NCBI GenBank assembly: GCA_964620595.1
Contig: CAZUHP010000002.1
Coordinates: 1 to 64,000 of the forward strand
Length of the DNA stretch: 64,000 bases
Direction: 5' to 3'
From: Desulfocarbo sp964620595
Lineage (GTDB): Bacteria > Desulfobacterota > Desulfarculia > Desulfarculales > Desulfarculaceae
The position numbers and the translations under genes are program-made. Positions 42,131 to 50,986 of the stretch are shown one piece after another (position 1 is the first letter of the stretch; every line of letters starts with the position of its first letter). The notes under the pieces are model-generated. The model saw nothing but the letters and a program-made list of their open reading frames with translations, did not search any database and was not told the DNA's origin.

Positions 42131-43150
42131 ATGGCCAGCCCGCTTTTGGACATACAGGACCTGGTCACGGTTTTTCCCGCCGAAGGAAAGAAGGGCAAGG
42201 CCGGGGCCGAGGTGGCTGCAGTGGACGGCTTGGACCTTGCCGTGTTCCCCGGCGAGGTGCTGGGCCTGGTGGGCGAGAGCGGCTGCGGCAAGTCGCTCAC
42301 CGCGCTCAGCGTGCTGGGCCTGGTGCCTCCGCCCGGCCGGGTGGCGGGCGGGCGCATCTTGTTCAACGGCGAAGACCTGCTTTCCGCCTCGACCCGCCGG
42401 CTGCGCCGACTCCGCGGCGCCGAGATATCCATGGTCTTCCAGGAGCCCATGACCTCCCTGAACCCGGTGTTCACCGTGGGCCGCCAGGTGGCCGAGTTGG
42501 TGCAGGCCCACCAGCCGGTCAGCGCCGGCCAGGCCTGGGAGCGGGCGGTGGAGATGCTGGCCAAGGTGGGCATTCCCGAGCCGGCCCGGAGGGCGCGGGC
42601 CTATCCCCACGAGCTTTCCGGCGGACTGCGCCAGCGGGTGATGATCGCCATGGCCTTGGCCCTGGAGCCGCGCTTGGTCATGGCCGACGAGCCCACCACC
42701 GCCCTGGACGTGACCATCCAGGCCCAGATACTGGGGCTCATGCGCCGCTTGCAGGAGGAGAGCGGGGCGGCGTTCCTGTTGATCAGCCACAACCTGGCAG
42801 TGGTGGCCCAGATGGCCGGCCGGGTGGCGGTGATGTACACTGGCCGCTTGGTGGAGGAGGCCGGCGTGCAGGAGCTGTTTGCCCAGCCCCTGCATCCCTA
42901 TACCCAGGGCCTGCTGGCCTGTCTGCCCGCCCGCGCGCCGGAGCGGGGCCAGCGGCTCCCCACCATTGCCGGCCTGGTGCCCGCGCCTGATGCCCTGCCC
43001 CCGGGATGCGCCTTCAGCGACCGTTGCCCCCAGCGCTTCGCACCTTGCCAGGAGGCGGAGCCCGCCCTGGTGGAGGTGGCGCCGGGGCGGCGGGTGCGCT
43101 GCTTTTTGCACCACGACAAGATACGGCAGGCAAGGAGGCCGGCGGCATGA
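42131..43150 (+). CDS. Dipeptide/oligopeptide ABC transporter ATP-binding protein (DppD/OppD type)
   Basis: A 339-residue ABC ATPase energising peptide or related uptake at the inner membrane. Walker A GESGCGKS (about residues 53-60), the signature LSGGLRQRV, Walker B LVMADEPTTALD and the H-loop ISHNL are intact. The C-terminal cysteine segment GCAFSDRCPQRFAPC is specific to the Opp/Dpp/Nik subfamily. Its stop overlaps the ATG of the second ATPase by four bases. No permease or binding-protein gene is adjacent: malQ lies upstream and a convergent flippase downstream. The substrate is unknown. Confidence 0.93.
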   Translation: MASPLLDIQDLVTVFPAEGKKGKAGAEVAAVDGLDLAVFPGEVLGLVGESGCGKSLTALSVLGLVPPPGRVAGGRILFNGEDLLSASTRRLRRLRGAEISMVFQEPMTSLNPVFTVGRQVAELVQAHQPVSAGQAWERAVEMLAKVGIPEPARRARAYPHELSGGLRQRVMIAMALALEPRLVMADEPTTALDVTIQAQILGLMRRLQEESGAAFLLISHNLAVVAQMAGRVAVMYTGRLVEEAGVQELFAQPLHPYTQGLLACLPARAPERGQRLPTIAGLVPAPDALPPGCAFSDRCPQRFAPCQEAEPALVEVAPGRRVRCFLHHDKIRQARRPAA

Positions 43151-44130
43151 GCCGGCAAACCGCTCAGCCAGAGCCGCTCTTGAGGCTGGAGGGCCTGAGC
43201 AAGCGCTTCTTGGTGGGCACCGGTTTTCTGGGCTCCAAGAAGCGCTGGCTGCGGGCGGTGGACGGGGTGGATTTGGCGGTGCGCTCCGGCGAGGTGCTGG
43301 GCCTGGTGGGCGAGAGCGGCTGCGGCAAGTCCACCCTGGGCCGGCTGGCCCTGCGCCTGTTGGAGCCCAGCGGCGGACGGGTGTACTTTGCCGGCCGCGA
43401 TGTCACCGACCTGGGCGGCAACAGCCTCCGCAGCCTGCGCCGGGAGATGCAGATCGTCTTCCAGGACCCCATGACCTCCCTGAACCCGCGTCTCACGGTG
43501 GGTTCCATCCTGGGCGAGCCTTTTGTGATACACGGCAAAAAGAGCCGCGCCGAGGTACAGCAGCGGGTGGCGGAGCTGTTGGAGGAGGTGGGCCTCAGGC
43601 CGGAGCATGCCCGCCGCTACCCCCACCAGTTCAGCGGCGGGCAGCGCCAGCGCATCGGCATTGCCCGGGCCTTGGCCCTGCGGCCGCGGCTGGTGGTGGC
43701 GGACGAGCCGGTGAGTGCCCTGGACGTGTCCATCCAGGCCCAGGTGCTCAACCTGCTCATGGATCTGAAGGAGCGCTTCGGCCTGACCTATCTCTTCGTG
43801 GCCCACGACTTGTCGGTGGTGCTCCACCTCTCCGACCGGGTGGCGGTGATGTACCTGGGCAAGGTGGTGGAGGTGGCGCCGGCCGGGGTTTTTGGCAACG
43901 GGCCCCAGCACCCCTACAGCGAGGCGCTGCTGGCCGCCTCACCCGTGGCCGATCCCCGCCGCCGGTTCCAGGCTCCGCCCCTGGAGGGCGACGTGGCCAG
44001 CCCCCTCGACCCGCCTCCAGGATGCCGTTTCCATCCCCGCTGTCCGGAGAGGCGGGATGTCTGCCGCCAGGAAGAGCCACTGCTCAGGGAGATCGCGCCG
44101 GGCCATTTGTGCGCCTGCCACTTCCGCTAG
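43147..44130 (+). CDS. Dipeptide/oligopeptide ABC transporter ATP-binding protein (DppF/OppF type)
   Basis: The 327-residue partner ATPase of the preceding gene. Walker A GESGCGKST, signature FSGGQRQRIGIARAL, Walker B VVADEPVSALDVS and the C-terminal GCRFHPRCPERRDVC motif are present. The start at 43147 has AGGAGG eight bases upstream and overlaps the previous stop (ATGA), showing translational coupling of the heterodimer. Its stop lies five bases from the stop of the convergent flippase gene, so this is a two-gene tail end of a unit. Confidence 0.93.
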   Translation: MSRQTAQPEPLLRLEGLSKRFLVGTGFLGSKKRWLRAVDGVDLAVRSGEVLGLVGESGCGKSTLGRLALRLLEPSGGRVYFAGRDVTDLGGNSLRSLRREMQIVFQDPMTSLNPRLTVGSILGEPFVIHGKKSRAEVQQRVAELLEEVGLRPEHARRYPHQFSGGQRQRIGIARALALRPRLVVADEPVSALDVSIQAQVLNLLMDLKERFGLTYLFVAHDLSVVLHLSDRVAVMYLGKVVEVAPAGVFGNGPQHPYSEALLAASPVADPRRRFQAPPLEGDVASPLDPPPGCRFHPRCPERRDVCRQEEPLLREIAPGHLCACHFR

Positions 44131-44135
44131 GCGGC

Positions 44136-45629
44136 TTATCCCCCGCGGCGCAGCTTGCCCAGCCAGAAGGCGCGCTCGGCCGCGTCCAGGCCCACCAGCC
44201 AGAAGCTCAGGGCGCAGGCCAGGCTGAGGAGCAGCCCGGCACCCAGGAAGTGGAACCAGCCGCCAGCGGGCCAGCCGCCCAGCAGCAGGTAGAGCGGCGC
44301 CGCAGCCAGGGCCAGGGACAGCCAGGCCCGGCCCACGGCCCGCAGCCAGAGGTCGCCCAGGCCCAGGCCGAGGCGGCGGCATACGTATAGCGGCAGCCAC
44401 CAGGGCCGCACCGCCACCAGGGCCGCGGCCAAGGTCCAGGCCGCCCCCAAGGCGCCCCAGTGGCCGAAGCTGAACCAGCCCACCCCCACCAGCACCACCA
44501 GCTCGGCCAGGCTCAACCAGCCCAGCTTGCGTTGGGTGCGCAGGCTCATCAGCACGGCCTCGCAGGGATACAAAGCCATGTACAGGCCCAGGGGCAGGGC
44601 CAGGATCATGGCCACCTGGGCGCTGAGGGCGAAGGCCGGCCCCAGCCAGAGGTGGATGAACGGCCGGCTGAGCAGGAGCATCCCCAGGCAGAGGTAGCCG
44701 GCCAGAAAGGCGGTGTACCGGCTGGTGCGCAGGAATATGCCCCGCCAGGTCTCGTAATCCCCGGCCGACTCCAGGAGCGAAAACCGCGGCTGCACCGAGG
44801 TGACCACCGCGCTCACCAGGTCCAGGGCGTGGTTGGTGAGCCGCATGCCCACCCCGAACACCGCCACCGCCACCGGGGTGGACAGGGCGCCCAGCATGAG
44901 CGAGGGGCCTTGCAGGCGCGCCTTGCCGGCGGCCACCGCGAACATGGTGTCCCCGGCATATGCCATGAGGCGCCGCACCATGGGCCATTGCCAGCCCAGG
45001 CGCAGCCAGCCCGGGTAGGGCATCTCGCGCCACCCGGCCCAGTTGATGGCCGCGTACTCGGCCAGGGTGGCCAGGGAGTGGCCCAAGGCGATGCCCATCA
45101 ATCCCCAGTCCAGGGCCAGCAGGGCGATGATCAGACCTACCCGCAACACCGCGGTGATGATGCGGACCCAGTGCAGCAGGTATATCTTCTCGCGGGCAAA
45201 GAGGATGCCTTCGAAGATGCGGCTGGGAAGCCCCAGGGCCGAGGTGACGCCCAGGGGGATCAGTGCCCAGCGTACCGCCTCCTGCAGGTGGGAAGGAATG
45301 TTCAAGATGTCGCCGGCCACCTGGATGAGCCCCAGGTACACGAGGGCCACCACCAGGGCCAGCAGGGAATAGAGCGAGAGCGAGTTGGCCGTGGTGGCCA
45401 TTGCCGCCTGGCGATCGTCGGCCGCGAAATCATCGGCGATGAAGCGTACGAAAGCCAGGTAGACCCCCATGTCGAACAGCGCCATGAGCACCCAGATGTT
45501 CATCAGCAGGAGCCAGACACCATAGCTGGCCTGGCCCAGGTAGGAGATGAAGATCGGGGTGGCGATGATGGCGGCCGCGAAGTTCACCGCCTTGGTGGCC
45601 CAGCCCATGACCGTGTTGCGGAGGATCAT
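44136..45629 (-). CDS. Polysaccharide biosynthesis flippase (Wzx/MATE-like)
   Basis: A 497-residue inner-membrane protein with 12-14 predicted spans and short loops. It opens with an amphipathic segment followed by a TM and FISYLGQASYGVWLLLM, the hallmark of O-antigen/exopolysaccharide flippases (oligosaccharidyl-lipid exporters). It is the third gene of a minus-strand unit with a GT4 and a GT2 glycosyltransferase; its ATG overlaps the GT2 stop by four bases. I infer export of the lipid-linked glycan made by those enzymes. Confidence 0.88.
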   Translation of the reverse strand: MILRNTVMGWATKAVNFAAAIIATPIFISYLGQASYGVWLLLMNIWVLMALFDMGVYLAFVRFIADDFAADDRQAAMATTANSLSLYSLLALVVALVYLGLIQVAGDILNIPSHLQEAVRWALIPLGVTSALGLPSRIFEGILFAREKIYLLHWVRIITAVLRVGLIIALLALDWGLMGIALGHSLATLAEYAAINWAGWREMPYPGWLRLGWQWPMVRRLMAYAGDTMFAVAAGKARLQGPSLMLGALSTPVAVAVFGVGMRLTNHALDLVSAVVTSVQPRFSLLESAGDYETWRGIFLRTSRYTAFLAGYLCLGMLLLSRPFIHLWLGPAFALSAQVAMILALPLGLYMALYPCEAVLMSLRTQRKLGWLSLAELVVLVGVGWFSFGHWGALGAAWTLAAALVAVRPWWLPLYVCRRLGLGLGDLWLRAVGRAWLSLALAAAPLYLLLGGWPAGGWFHFLGAGLLLSLACALSFWLVGLDAAERAFWLGKLRRGG

Positions 45630-46570
45630 GGCATACCCCCCCGGGCCAGGGCCTTGAACCGGCGTGCGCCCCGGACCAGGGCCGGGGGCAGGAAGCTCAG
45701 CCAGTGGTAGACGGCGGTGCGCCAGCGGAAGCCTTCATATTCCTTGGCCCGGCGGAAGGCGCGGCGGGCCGCGGCGTGGGCACCCTGGTGAAAGAGGTTG
45801 TGGCCGTAGACCCGGTACACCCTGCCGTAGGCGCGCCGGAACAGGTCTTCTTCCTGGGGCGAGAGCGGGGCCAGGCGGGAGCGGATGTCGTCCAGGCACA
45901 GCAGCTCGGCCCGAAGCATGCGTTCCTGGTCCGAGGACACGCTGGCCGGGGTGAGGCGGTAGAGCACCAGGGGTTCGCGCAACGCGGCCAGGTGTCCCTT
46001 GCGGGCCAGGCGCAGCCACAGGTGCTTGTCCTCCACCCCCTGCAGCTGGCGGCGTTCGTCGAACAGGTCGTCCTCCTCCAGGGCTGAGGCCCGGACCAAG
46101 GCGGTGGAGCAGGCCACCCGGTTGTGGGAGAGCAGGGCGCCGAAGCACTCGCCCTGGCAGAAGCCCTCCCGCGGGTTGGGGGTGGTGCGGCCGTCCGGGT
46201 GCAGGAGCAGCACCGCGGTATAGGCCAGCACCACGGCGGGGTCCTGGAACAGGGGCACCTGCCGGGCCAGCTTGGGCGGGAGCCACAGGTCGTCGCTGTC
46301 GCAAAAGGCGATGAACTCGCCCCGGGCGTGGCGGATGCCCAGGTTGCGCGCCGAGGCCACCCCGCCGTTGGGTTTGACCAGGTAGCGGACGCGGGGGTCC
46401 TGGTCCTGGTAGGTCTGCATCACCTGGGCGGTGTGGTCCTGGGAGCCGTCGTCCACCACGATGAGTTCCAGGTGCTGGTAGGTCTGGGCCAGGATGCTCT
46501 CCACCGTCTCGCCCACAGTGTGGGCACGGTTGTAGGTGGGCACCACCACGCTGACCAGACCCGGTTGCAT
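45626..46570 (-). CDS. Glycosyltransferase family 2
   Basis: A 314-residue GT-A enzyme that transfers a sugar from a nucleotide donor to a glycan acceptor. VSVVVPTYNRAHTV opens the fold, with VVDDGSQDHT and the metal-binding CDSDD. NPREG and the region near the GT-A C-terminus are variable. AGGAGG precedes the ATG. It lies nine bases after the GT4 gene and overlaps the flippase gene, so all three are one operon. Confidence 0.92.
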   Translation of the reverse strand: MQPGLVSVVVPTYNRAHTVGETVESILAQTYQHLELIVVDDGSQDHTAQVMQTYQDQDPRVRYLVKPNGGVASARNLGIRHARGEFIAFCDSDDLWLPPKLARQVPLFQDPAVVLAYTAVLLLHPDGRTTPNPREGFCQGECFGALLSHNRVACSTALVRASALEEDDLFDERRQLQGVEDKHLWLRLARKGHLAALREPLVLYRLTPASVSSDQERMLRAELLCLDDIRSRLAPLSPQEEDLFRRAYGRVYRVYGHNLFHQGAHAAARRAFRRAKEYEGFRWRTAVYHWLSFLPPALVRGARRFKALARGGMP

Positions 46571-46579
46571 ACTCCCTCC

Positions 46580-47776
46580 TCAGGCTGCGGCCAAGACTCG
46601 GCGGTAGTAGGCCAGATAGCGCTCCACCACCGGGGCTACGGCGAAGCGGCTCTCCGCCTGCTGCCGGGCGCCGGCGCCGGCCGTGGCAATCCACTCCCGC
46701 CTCAACCCCCACAGGAACTCCGCCAGGCCGCCGGGCCGGGACATGTCCACACAGGCCCCGCCCCGGGGCGCGCCGTTCATCCAGGCCAACACCGGGTGCC
46801 GGTGGGTCACCACCGGCAGCCCCGAGGCCAGGGCTTCCAGCACCGCGATGGGCATCATCTCGAACAAGGAGCACAGCACGAACACGTCCAGGGCGCGGTA
46901 GAGTTCGGGCATCTGCTCATGGGGGTGGTCCAGCAGCAGATGGGCCCGGCCGGGCAGGAGCGCGCCAGCCGCGGCCGCCAGTTCGGCGCTTTGGGGATGG
47001 CTGGCCCCGGCGATGACCAGGTGGGCCTGGCCCCGGCCCGCCGACTCCCAGGCCTGCGACCAGGCGGCGGCCTCCTTGATGAGGTAATGGATGCGCTTGT
47101 GGGTCTTCTTCACCGCGGCGGCGGTGCCCACCACCAGGGCGTCGTCAGGGATGCCCAGCTCCCGGCGCAGGCGGCTGGGCTCCTGGCCCCGGGGATGGAA
47201 GCGCCGGGTGTCCACGAAGTTGGGAATGGCGGCCCAGTGCAGGGCCAGGTCTTCCTGGCCCCGGGTGCGCAGGGCCTTGAGCGCCTGCTCCAGGTGCCAG
47301 GGCGCCAGGTGCTGCACAAAGGGGAAGCGGGCGAGGAACCAGAGGGGCTCCTCGGTGCCGTGGGCCAGTATCTCCCGGCAGGCCACCAGCCCGCGTTCGC
47401 GGAAGAGCCGGCACCACCAGGCCAGCAGGGGGTCTTGTACGTGCAGGATGTGATAGCCCCCGCGCTTGAGCCGCGGCCACAGGCGCAGCCAGAAGCTGGC
47501 CTGTTCCCAGCCATAGGCTGAATTAAGTCCCCAACGCCAGGAAAAAGGCGGCATAATGGAAGCCAGCCGCTGGGCCCCCGGCCGGCCGCGGCGCAGGCAG
47601 GAAAGCACCTCCAGGCGGGGCCCTGCCGGGGCAGGGGGCAGGCCGGGCACCTGGCCCGCGGCAAAGAGGGTTACCTCCGCGCCGCGGGCGGCCAGGGCCG
47701 CGGCGGTGTCTGCGGCCCAGGTTTCGATGCCCCGGGCCACGTGGCCCAGGCCCGAGCTGGCGATGGCGATGCGCAT
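46580..47776 (-). CDS. Glycosyltransferase family 4
   Basis: A 398-residue GT-B retaining glycosyltransferase. The N-terminal half begins MRIAIASSGLGHVARGIETW, the glycine loop of the acceptor domain. The C-terminal half has KKTHKRIHYLI and the donor-site E(x7)E region in SLFEMMPIAVLEALASGLPVV. It is the first gene of the 47776-44136 operon, divergent from a methyltransferase gene (47837). The sugar donor is unknown. Confidence 0.9.
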   Translation of the reverse strand: MRIAIASSGLGHVARGIETWAADTAAALAARGAEVTLFAAGQVPGLPPAPAGPRLEVLSCLRRGRPGAQRLASIMPPFSWRWGLNSAYGWEQASFWLRLWPRLKRGGYHILHVQDPLLAWWCRLFRERGLVACREILAHGTEEPLWFLARFPFVQHLAPWHLEQALKALRTRGQEDLALHWAAIPNFVDTRRFHPRGQEPSRLRRELGIPDDALVVGTAAAVKKTHKRIHYLIKEAAAWSQAWESAGRGQAHLVIAGASHPQSAELAAAAGALLPGRAHLLLDHPHEQMPELYRALDVFVLCSLFEMMPIAVLEALASGLPVVTHRHPVLAWMNGAPRGGACVDMSRPGGLAEFLWGLRREWIATAGAGARQQAESRFAVAPVVERYLAYYRRVLAAA

Positions 47777-47836
47777 GAAGCGGTCCCTTTCTCAGGGCTG
47801 CGGCCCCAGCCGGGCCGCAGCCTGGCCTATGATAGC

Positions 47837-48628
47837 ATGGATAGCCAGGCGCCGCGGCGCCAGCCGCCCTGGCAGCGACGAAGTGAGTACGGCATGCGAC
47901 TGGAAATGGCCAAGCGCCTCGTGGAGAGGCTGGACCCAGAGGCCAAGGTGCTGGACGTGGGCGGGGGGGCCTCGCCCTTTCCCCGCGCGGACTGGGTCAT
48001 AGACGCGGTGGCCTATGACCAGCGGGCCAAGCTGGGCCGGCTGGAATTGGGCCAGGAGCGCTTCGGACCGGATACCTGGGTGCAGTGGGACCTGTGTGCC
48101 CGGGAACCTTGGCCCTTTGGCGACGGATTTTTCGATTTCGCGGTGTGCTCCCACCTGTTGGAGGACGTGCGCGACCCCTTGTGGGTATGCTCCGAATTGA
48201 ACCGGGTGGCCCGGGCCGGCTACATAGAGACTCCCTCGCGGGTGCTGGAGCAGTCGCGCGGGGTGGAGCACCCGCTCTATGCGGGCTTTTACCACCACCG
48301 CTGGCTGGTGGAGGAGGCGGACGGCGGCCTGGTCTTTCGGCTCAAGCCGCATTCCCTGCATACCCTCAAGGCCGCCATCGTGGCCGAGGTGGGCGTGTGG
48401 CGGGAGATCGCACCCCGCTACCGCCACCTGAGCCTGGAGTGGCAGGACGGCTTCAGCTTTGGCGAGATGCTGGAGTTCGACGAGGAGCGGGTGAACCAGG
48501 AGCTGATCGGCTTTGCCCGCCAGGCCCGCCGCCTGCCCGGGCTAACCGTACCCAGCCCGCGCCCCCTGTCCGAGCGGCTCAAGCGCTGGGTGTATTTCCA
48601 GCGCCTCAAGGCCCGGGCCTGGCTCTGA
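47837..48628 (+). CDS. SAM-dependent methyltransferase-like protein
   Basis: A 263-residue protein with the methyltransferase core: VLDVGGGASPFP as motif I, then VIDAVAYD. The post-II motif is HLLEDVRDPLWVCSELNRV. The part after the core has YAGFYHHRWLVE and long C-terminal helices. It is divergent from the GT4 gene and probably acts on glycans or lipid-linked sugars; this is inferred from position only. The start is uncertain: 47837 (ATG, no clear ribosome binding site) or 47894 (ATG after GAAGTGAG, 19 residues shorter). Confidence 0.8.
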   Translation: MDSQAPRRQPPWQRRSEYGMRLEMAKRLVERLDPEAKVLDVGGGASPFPRADWVIDAVAYDQRAKLGRLELGQERFGPDTWVQWDLCAREPWPFGDGFFDFAVCSHLLEDVRDPLWVCSELNRVARAGYIETPSRVLEQSRGVEHPLYAGFYHHRWLVEEADGGLVFRLKPHSLHTLKAAIVAEVGVWREIAPRYRHLSLEWQDGFSFGEMLEFDEERVNQELIGFARQARRLPGLTVPSPRPLSERLKRWVYFQRLKARAWL

Positions 48629-48651
48629 GGACGCCTTGCGACCTGGGTAAG

Positions 48652-48685
48652 CCCCCCTATACCCCCCCTAAGCCCCTACCCCCCC
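48652..48685 (-). repeat. Four-tract G-quadruplex motif (minus strand) / C-tract array
   Basis: On the plus strand four C-runs (6, 7, 4 and 7 bases) are separated by loops TATA, TAAG and TA. The minus strand therefore reads as a textbook four-run G-quadruplex sequence. It lies in the gap between the convergent methyltransferase and glycerate kinase genes, in the 3' region of the glycerate kinase transcript. No other terminator is seen there. Confidence 0.65.
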
Positions 48686-48773
48686 TCTCGGCCGCAGCCA
48701 GCCTGGCCCGGCAGGGGACCCCTCATCCGCTTCCGCAGGAGGCTGCGCCGGCCTTGCCCGCCGGCGGCCGCAC

Positions 48774-50108
48774 CTAGGCGATGAGCATCAGGCGCACGTC
48801 CATCACGTTGGTGCGGGTGGGCCCGGTGATGATCAAATCGCCCAGGGGCTGGAAGAAGTTGTAGGCGTCGTGCCGCTCCAGGAAGTCCCGGGGGTCGAGT
48901 CCCTTTTCCCGGGCGCGGGCCGCGGTGTGGCCGTCGGCCTGGGCTCCGGCCGCGTCGGTGGGGCCGTCGGTGCCGTCGGTGCCGGCCGACAGTGCCAGTA
49001 CCCCTTCCAGGCCCTCCAGGTCCAGGGCGCAGGCCAGGGCGAACTCCTGGTTGCGGCCGCCCTTGCCCGGGCTGTCGCCCAGGGTCACCGTGGTTTCGCC
49101 GCCGCTGATGAGGCAGCAGGGCGGGGCCAGGGGGTGTCCGGTCTGGCGCACCTCGCGGGCCATGGCCGCGTGCATGCGCGCGATGTCATAGGTTTCGCCC
49201 TCGATGGTGGAGCTGAGTATCAGGGTCGCGTAACCCAGCTCCGAGGCCTTGGCTGCGGCATAGTCCAGGGCCTGGCGGTTGCCGGCCACGATCAGGTTGA
49301 TCACCTTTTCCAGCTCGGGCTGGCCGGGCTTGGGGGTGTCGGGAATCTCGCCGTCCAGGCCCTTTTGCACCCGCTGGCGCACTGGCTCCGGCACCTGGCT
49401 CCAGATGCCGTAGCGCTCCAGGGTGTCCCGGCAATCGGCCCAGGTGGTCTGGTCCGGCACCGTGGGGCCGGAGGCGATGGTATCCAGCCGGTCGCCCACC
49501 ACGTCGCTGATGATCAGGCTGACGACCCGTGATTCGCCGGCCAGGCGGGCCAGGTTGCCTCCCTTGAGCCGGCTCAAGTGCTTGCGTATCGCGTTTATTT
49601 CCGCGATGTCGGCGCCGCTGGCCAAGAGCAGGCGGGTGGTTTCCTGCTTGTCGGCCAGGCTCACGCCCGGGGCCGGGCTCACCAGGAGCGCGCTGCCGCC
49701 GCCGGAGAGCAGGCAGAAGACCAGGGTCCTGGGCCCGGCCTGGGCTTCCAGGAACTCGGCGATCTCTTTGCCCGCTTGTACCCCGCGTTCATCGGGCACC
49801 GGGTGGCTGGCCTCGTAGATCTGGATTTTCTGGGTGGGGCCGCCATGGCCATCCTTGACCACCACCTTGCCGCCCAGAAGGCGGGGACCCAGGACCTCCT
49901 CCAGGGCGGCGGCCATGGGGGCGCCGGCCTTGCCCGCGCCCACCGCCACGATACGGTCATAGGCGCTGAGATCCAGGCTGTGACCGTTGATCTGGAGGGT
50001 ATCGCCCTCGAGGTTCAGGACGCGCTTGACCGCCTGGGCGGGCTCCACCGCCTCCAGGGCGGCCCGCAGGATATCGGCAGCGTGCTGGCGGAGGTTGTCC
50101 GGGGCCAT
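48774..50108 (-). CDS. Glycerate 2-kinase (MOFRL/GckA family)
   Basis: Phosphorylates D-glycerate to 2-phosphoglycerate with ATP, feeding the lower glycolytic pathway. The 444-residue protein has the N-terminal GAGKAGAPMA and SGGGSALL motifs and the C-terminal MOFRL domain (SGGETTVTLG, GGRNQEFAL, GTDGTDGPTDAAGA). AAGGAG precedes the ATG. It is downstream of the rhodanese gene on the same strand, but a hairpin separates them. No hydroxypyruvate or tartronate pathway genes are adjacent. Confidence 0.95.
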   Translation of the reverse strand: MAPDNLRQHAADILRAALEAVEPAQAVKRVLNLEGDTLQINGHSLDLSAYDRIVAVGAGKAGAPMAAALEEVLGPRLLGGKVVVKDGHGGPTQKIQIYEASHPVPDERGVQAGKEIAEFLEAQAGPRTLVFCLLSGGGSALLVSPAPGVSLADKQETTRLLLASGADIAEINAIRKHLSRLKGGNLARLAGESRVVSLIISDVVGDRLDTIASGPTVPDQTTWADCRDTLERYGIWSQVPEPVRQRVQKGLDGEIPDTPKPGQPELEKVINLIVAGNRQALDYAAAKASELGYATLILSSTIEGETYDIARMHAAMAREVRQTGHPLAPPCCLISGGETTVTLGDSPGKGGRNQEFALACALDLEGLEGVLALSAGTDGTDGPTDAAGAQADGHTAARAREKGLDPRDFLERHDAYNFFQPLGDLIITGPTRTNVMDVRLMLIA

Positions 50109-50137
50109 GATTCACTCCTTGGCGCGGGTGAAAAGGA

Positions 50138-50175
50138 ACGGGGGAGGCCACCCCGCAGGCAGGCCTCCCCCGTGT
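50138..50175 (-). terminator. Terminator after the rhodanese gene
   Basis: The stem ACGGGGGAGGC with GCCTCCCCCGT (50138-50148, 50164-50174) is followed on the minus strand by TCCTTTTC. It lies between the rhodanese gene and glycerate kinase. Confidence 0.75.
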
Positions 50176-50198
50176 CACCGACCGAAGTCAGGTTGTGG

Positions 50199-50801
50199 CT
50201 ACTTGCAGAACTCGCCACGCTGGCCGGAGAACTCGCGGATGTAGTTCTTGCAGTTGCGCTCCTTGAGGTGGCCCTGCTTCACGTAGTGGATGCCGTTCTT
50301 GTCGGCGTAGCCGAAGAAGTAGTTCACGATGGGGTAGCCGCGCTTGACCCAGCCCACGATACCGCCGGGCGTACCGTCCTTGGACTTGACCACGTAGTAG
50401 ACGTTCTTGTAGCCGTACTTGTACAGGAAGCCCGCGACATAGCCGGCCCTATGCTGGGTGCGGCAGTAGACCCAGATCTCGGCGTTGGGGTCCTTGATCT
50501 TCTTGGGGATGGTGTACATGTGGCCCGAGTGGATGTGGCTGGAGCCCTCGATGTGGAAGGCGTTGAACTCGGGATGGGTGCGCACGTCCAAGAGGATGGC
50601 CTTGGACTTGCCGGCCAGGACCTCCTGCCATTTCTTGTAAAGGTCATCAATGGTTACCAGTTTGTCCTTGGGCACCAGCTTGGTGAACTCGGCGTGGACT
50701 TTCTTTTCGTTGGCCCGCAGCGGGTTGTTGCCCGCCATAGCCGCGGCGGCGAAGGTCATCACCATGGCAACCGCCAGGACCACCACAAACAATTTCCTCA
50801 T
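50199..50801 (-). CDS. Exported rhodanese-domain protein
   Basis: A 200-residue periplasmic protein. A signal peptide covers about residues 1-23 (hydrophobic core ending in AAAMAG). A single rhodanese domain follows, with LLDVRTHPEF and HIEGSSHI. The active-site loop begins with the cysteine of VYCRTQHRAG; GFLYKYGYKNVYYV completes the fold. The C-terminal extension (PIVNYFFGYADKNGIHY) is beyond the minimal domain. Rhodaneses bind and move sulfane sulfur; a role in periplasmic polysulfide or thiosulfate handling is inferred. The second ATG (50801) is chosen because GGAGGG would abut the first ATG (50807) but is six bases from the second. Confidence 0.88.
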   Translation of the reverse strand: MRKLFVVVLAVAMVMTFAAAAMAGNNPLRANEKKVHAEFTKLVPKDKLVTIDDLYKKWQEVLAGKSKAILLDVRTHPEFNAFHIEGSSHIHSGHMYTIPKKIKDPNAEIWVYCRTQHRAGYVAGFLYKYGYKNVYYVVKSKDGTPGGIVGWVKRGYPIVNYFFGYADKNGIHYVKQGHLKERNCKNYIREFSGQRGEFCK

Positions 50802-50807
50802 GTCCAT

Positions 50808-50930
50808 CCCTCCTGATTTTGTTGTTGCATGCTGGCGGGACCGTAAAAGCGGTGGCCGCCATACGTCTTTACCCTGGCAGTCCCCGGACCGGCCGAAAGC
50901 CCGTCCTTTTCGAGGGACCGCCTTGAACCC
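50808..50930 (-). promoter_or_regulatory. Structured 5' leader of the rhodanese gene
   Basis: On the minus strand an outer stem GGCGGTCCC / GGGACTGCC (50914-50922 with 50876-50884) encloses a GGAC...GTCC hairpin. A second arm (50843-50872) has GTAAAG / CTTTTAC capped by GCGG-CCA-CCGC. The outer stem needs a G-U pair only in the minus orientation; the plus orientation would give a mismatch. I do not recognise a known riboswitch class. Confidence 0.4.
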
Positions 50931-50986
50931 GCTGTACTCACCCCCCCCTTATGTAGTCACACCCACCTTTCGGAGCCCAGCCTAAG

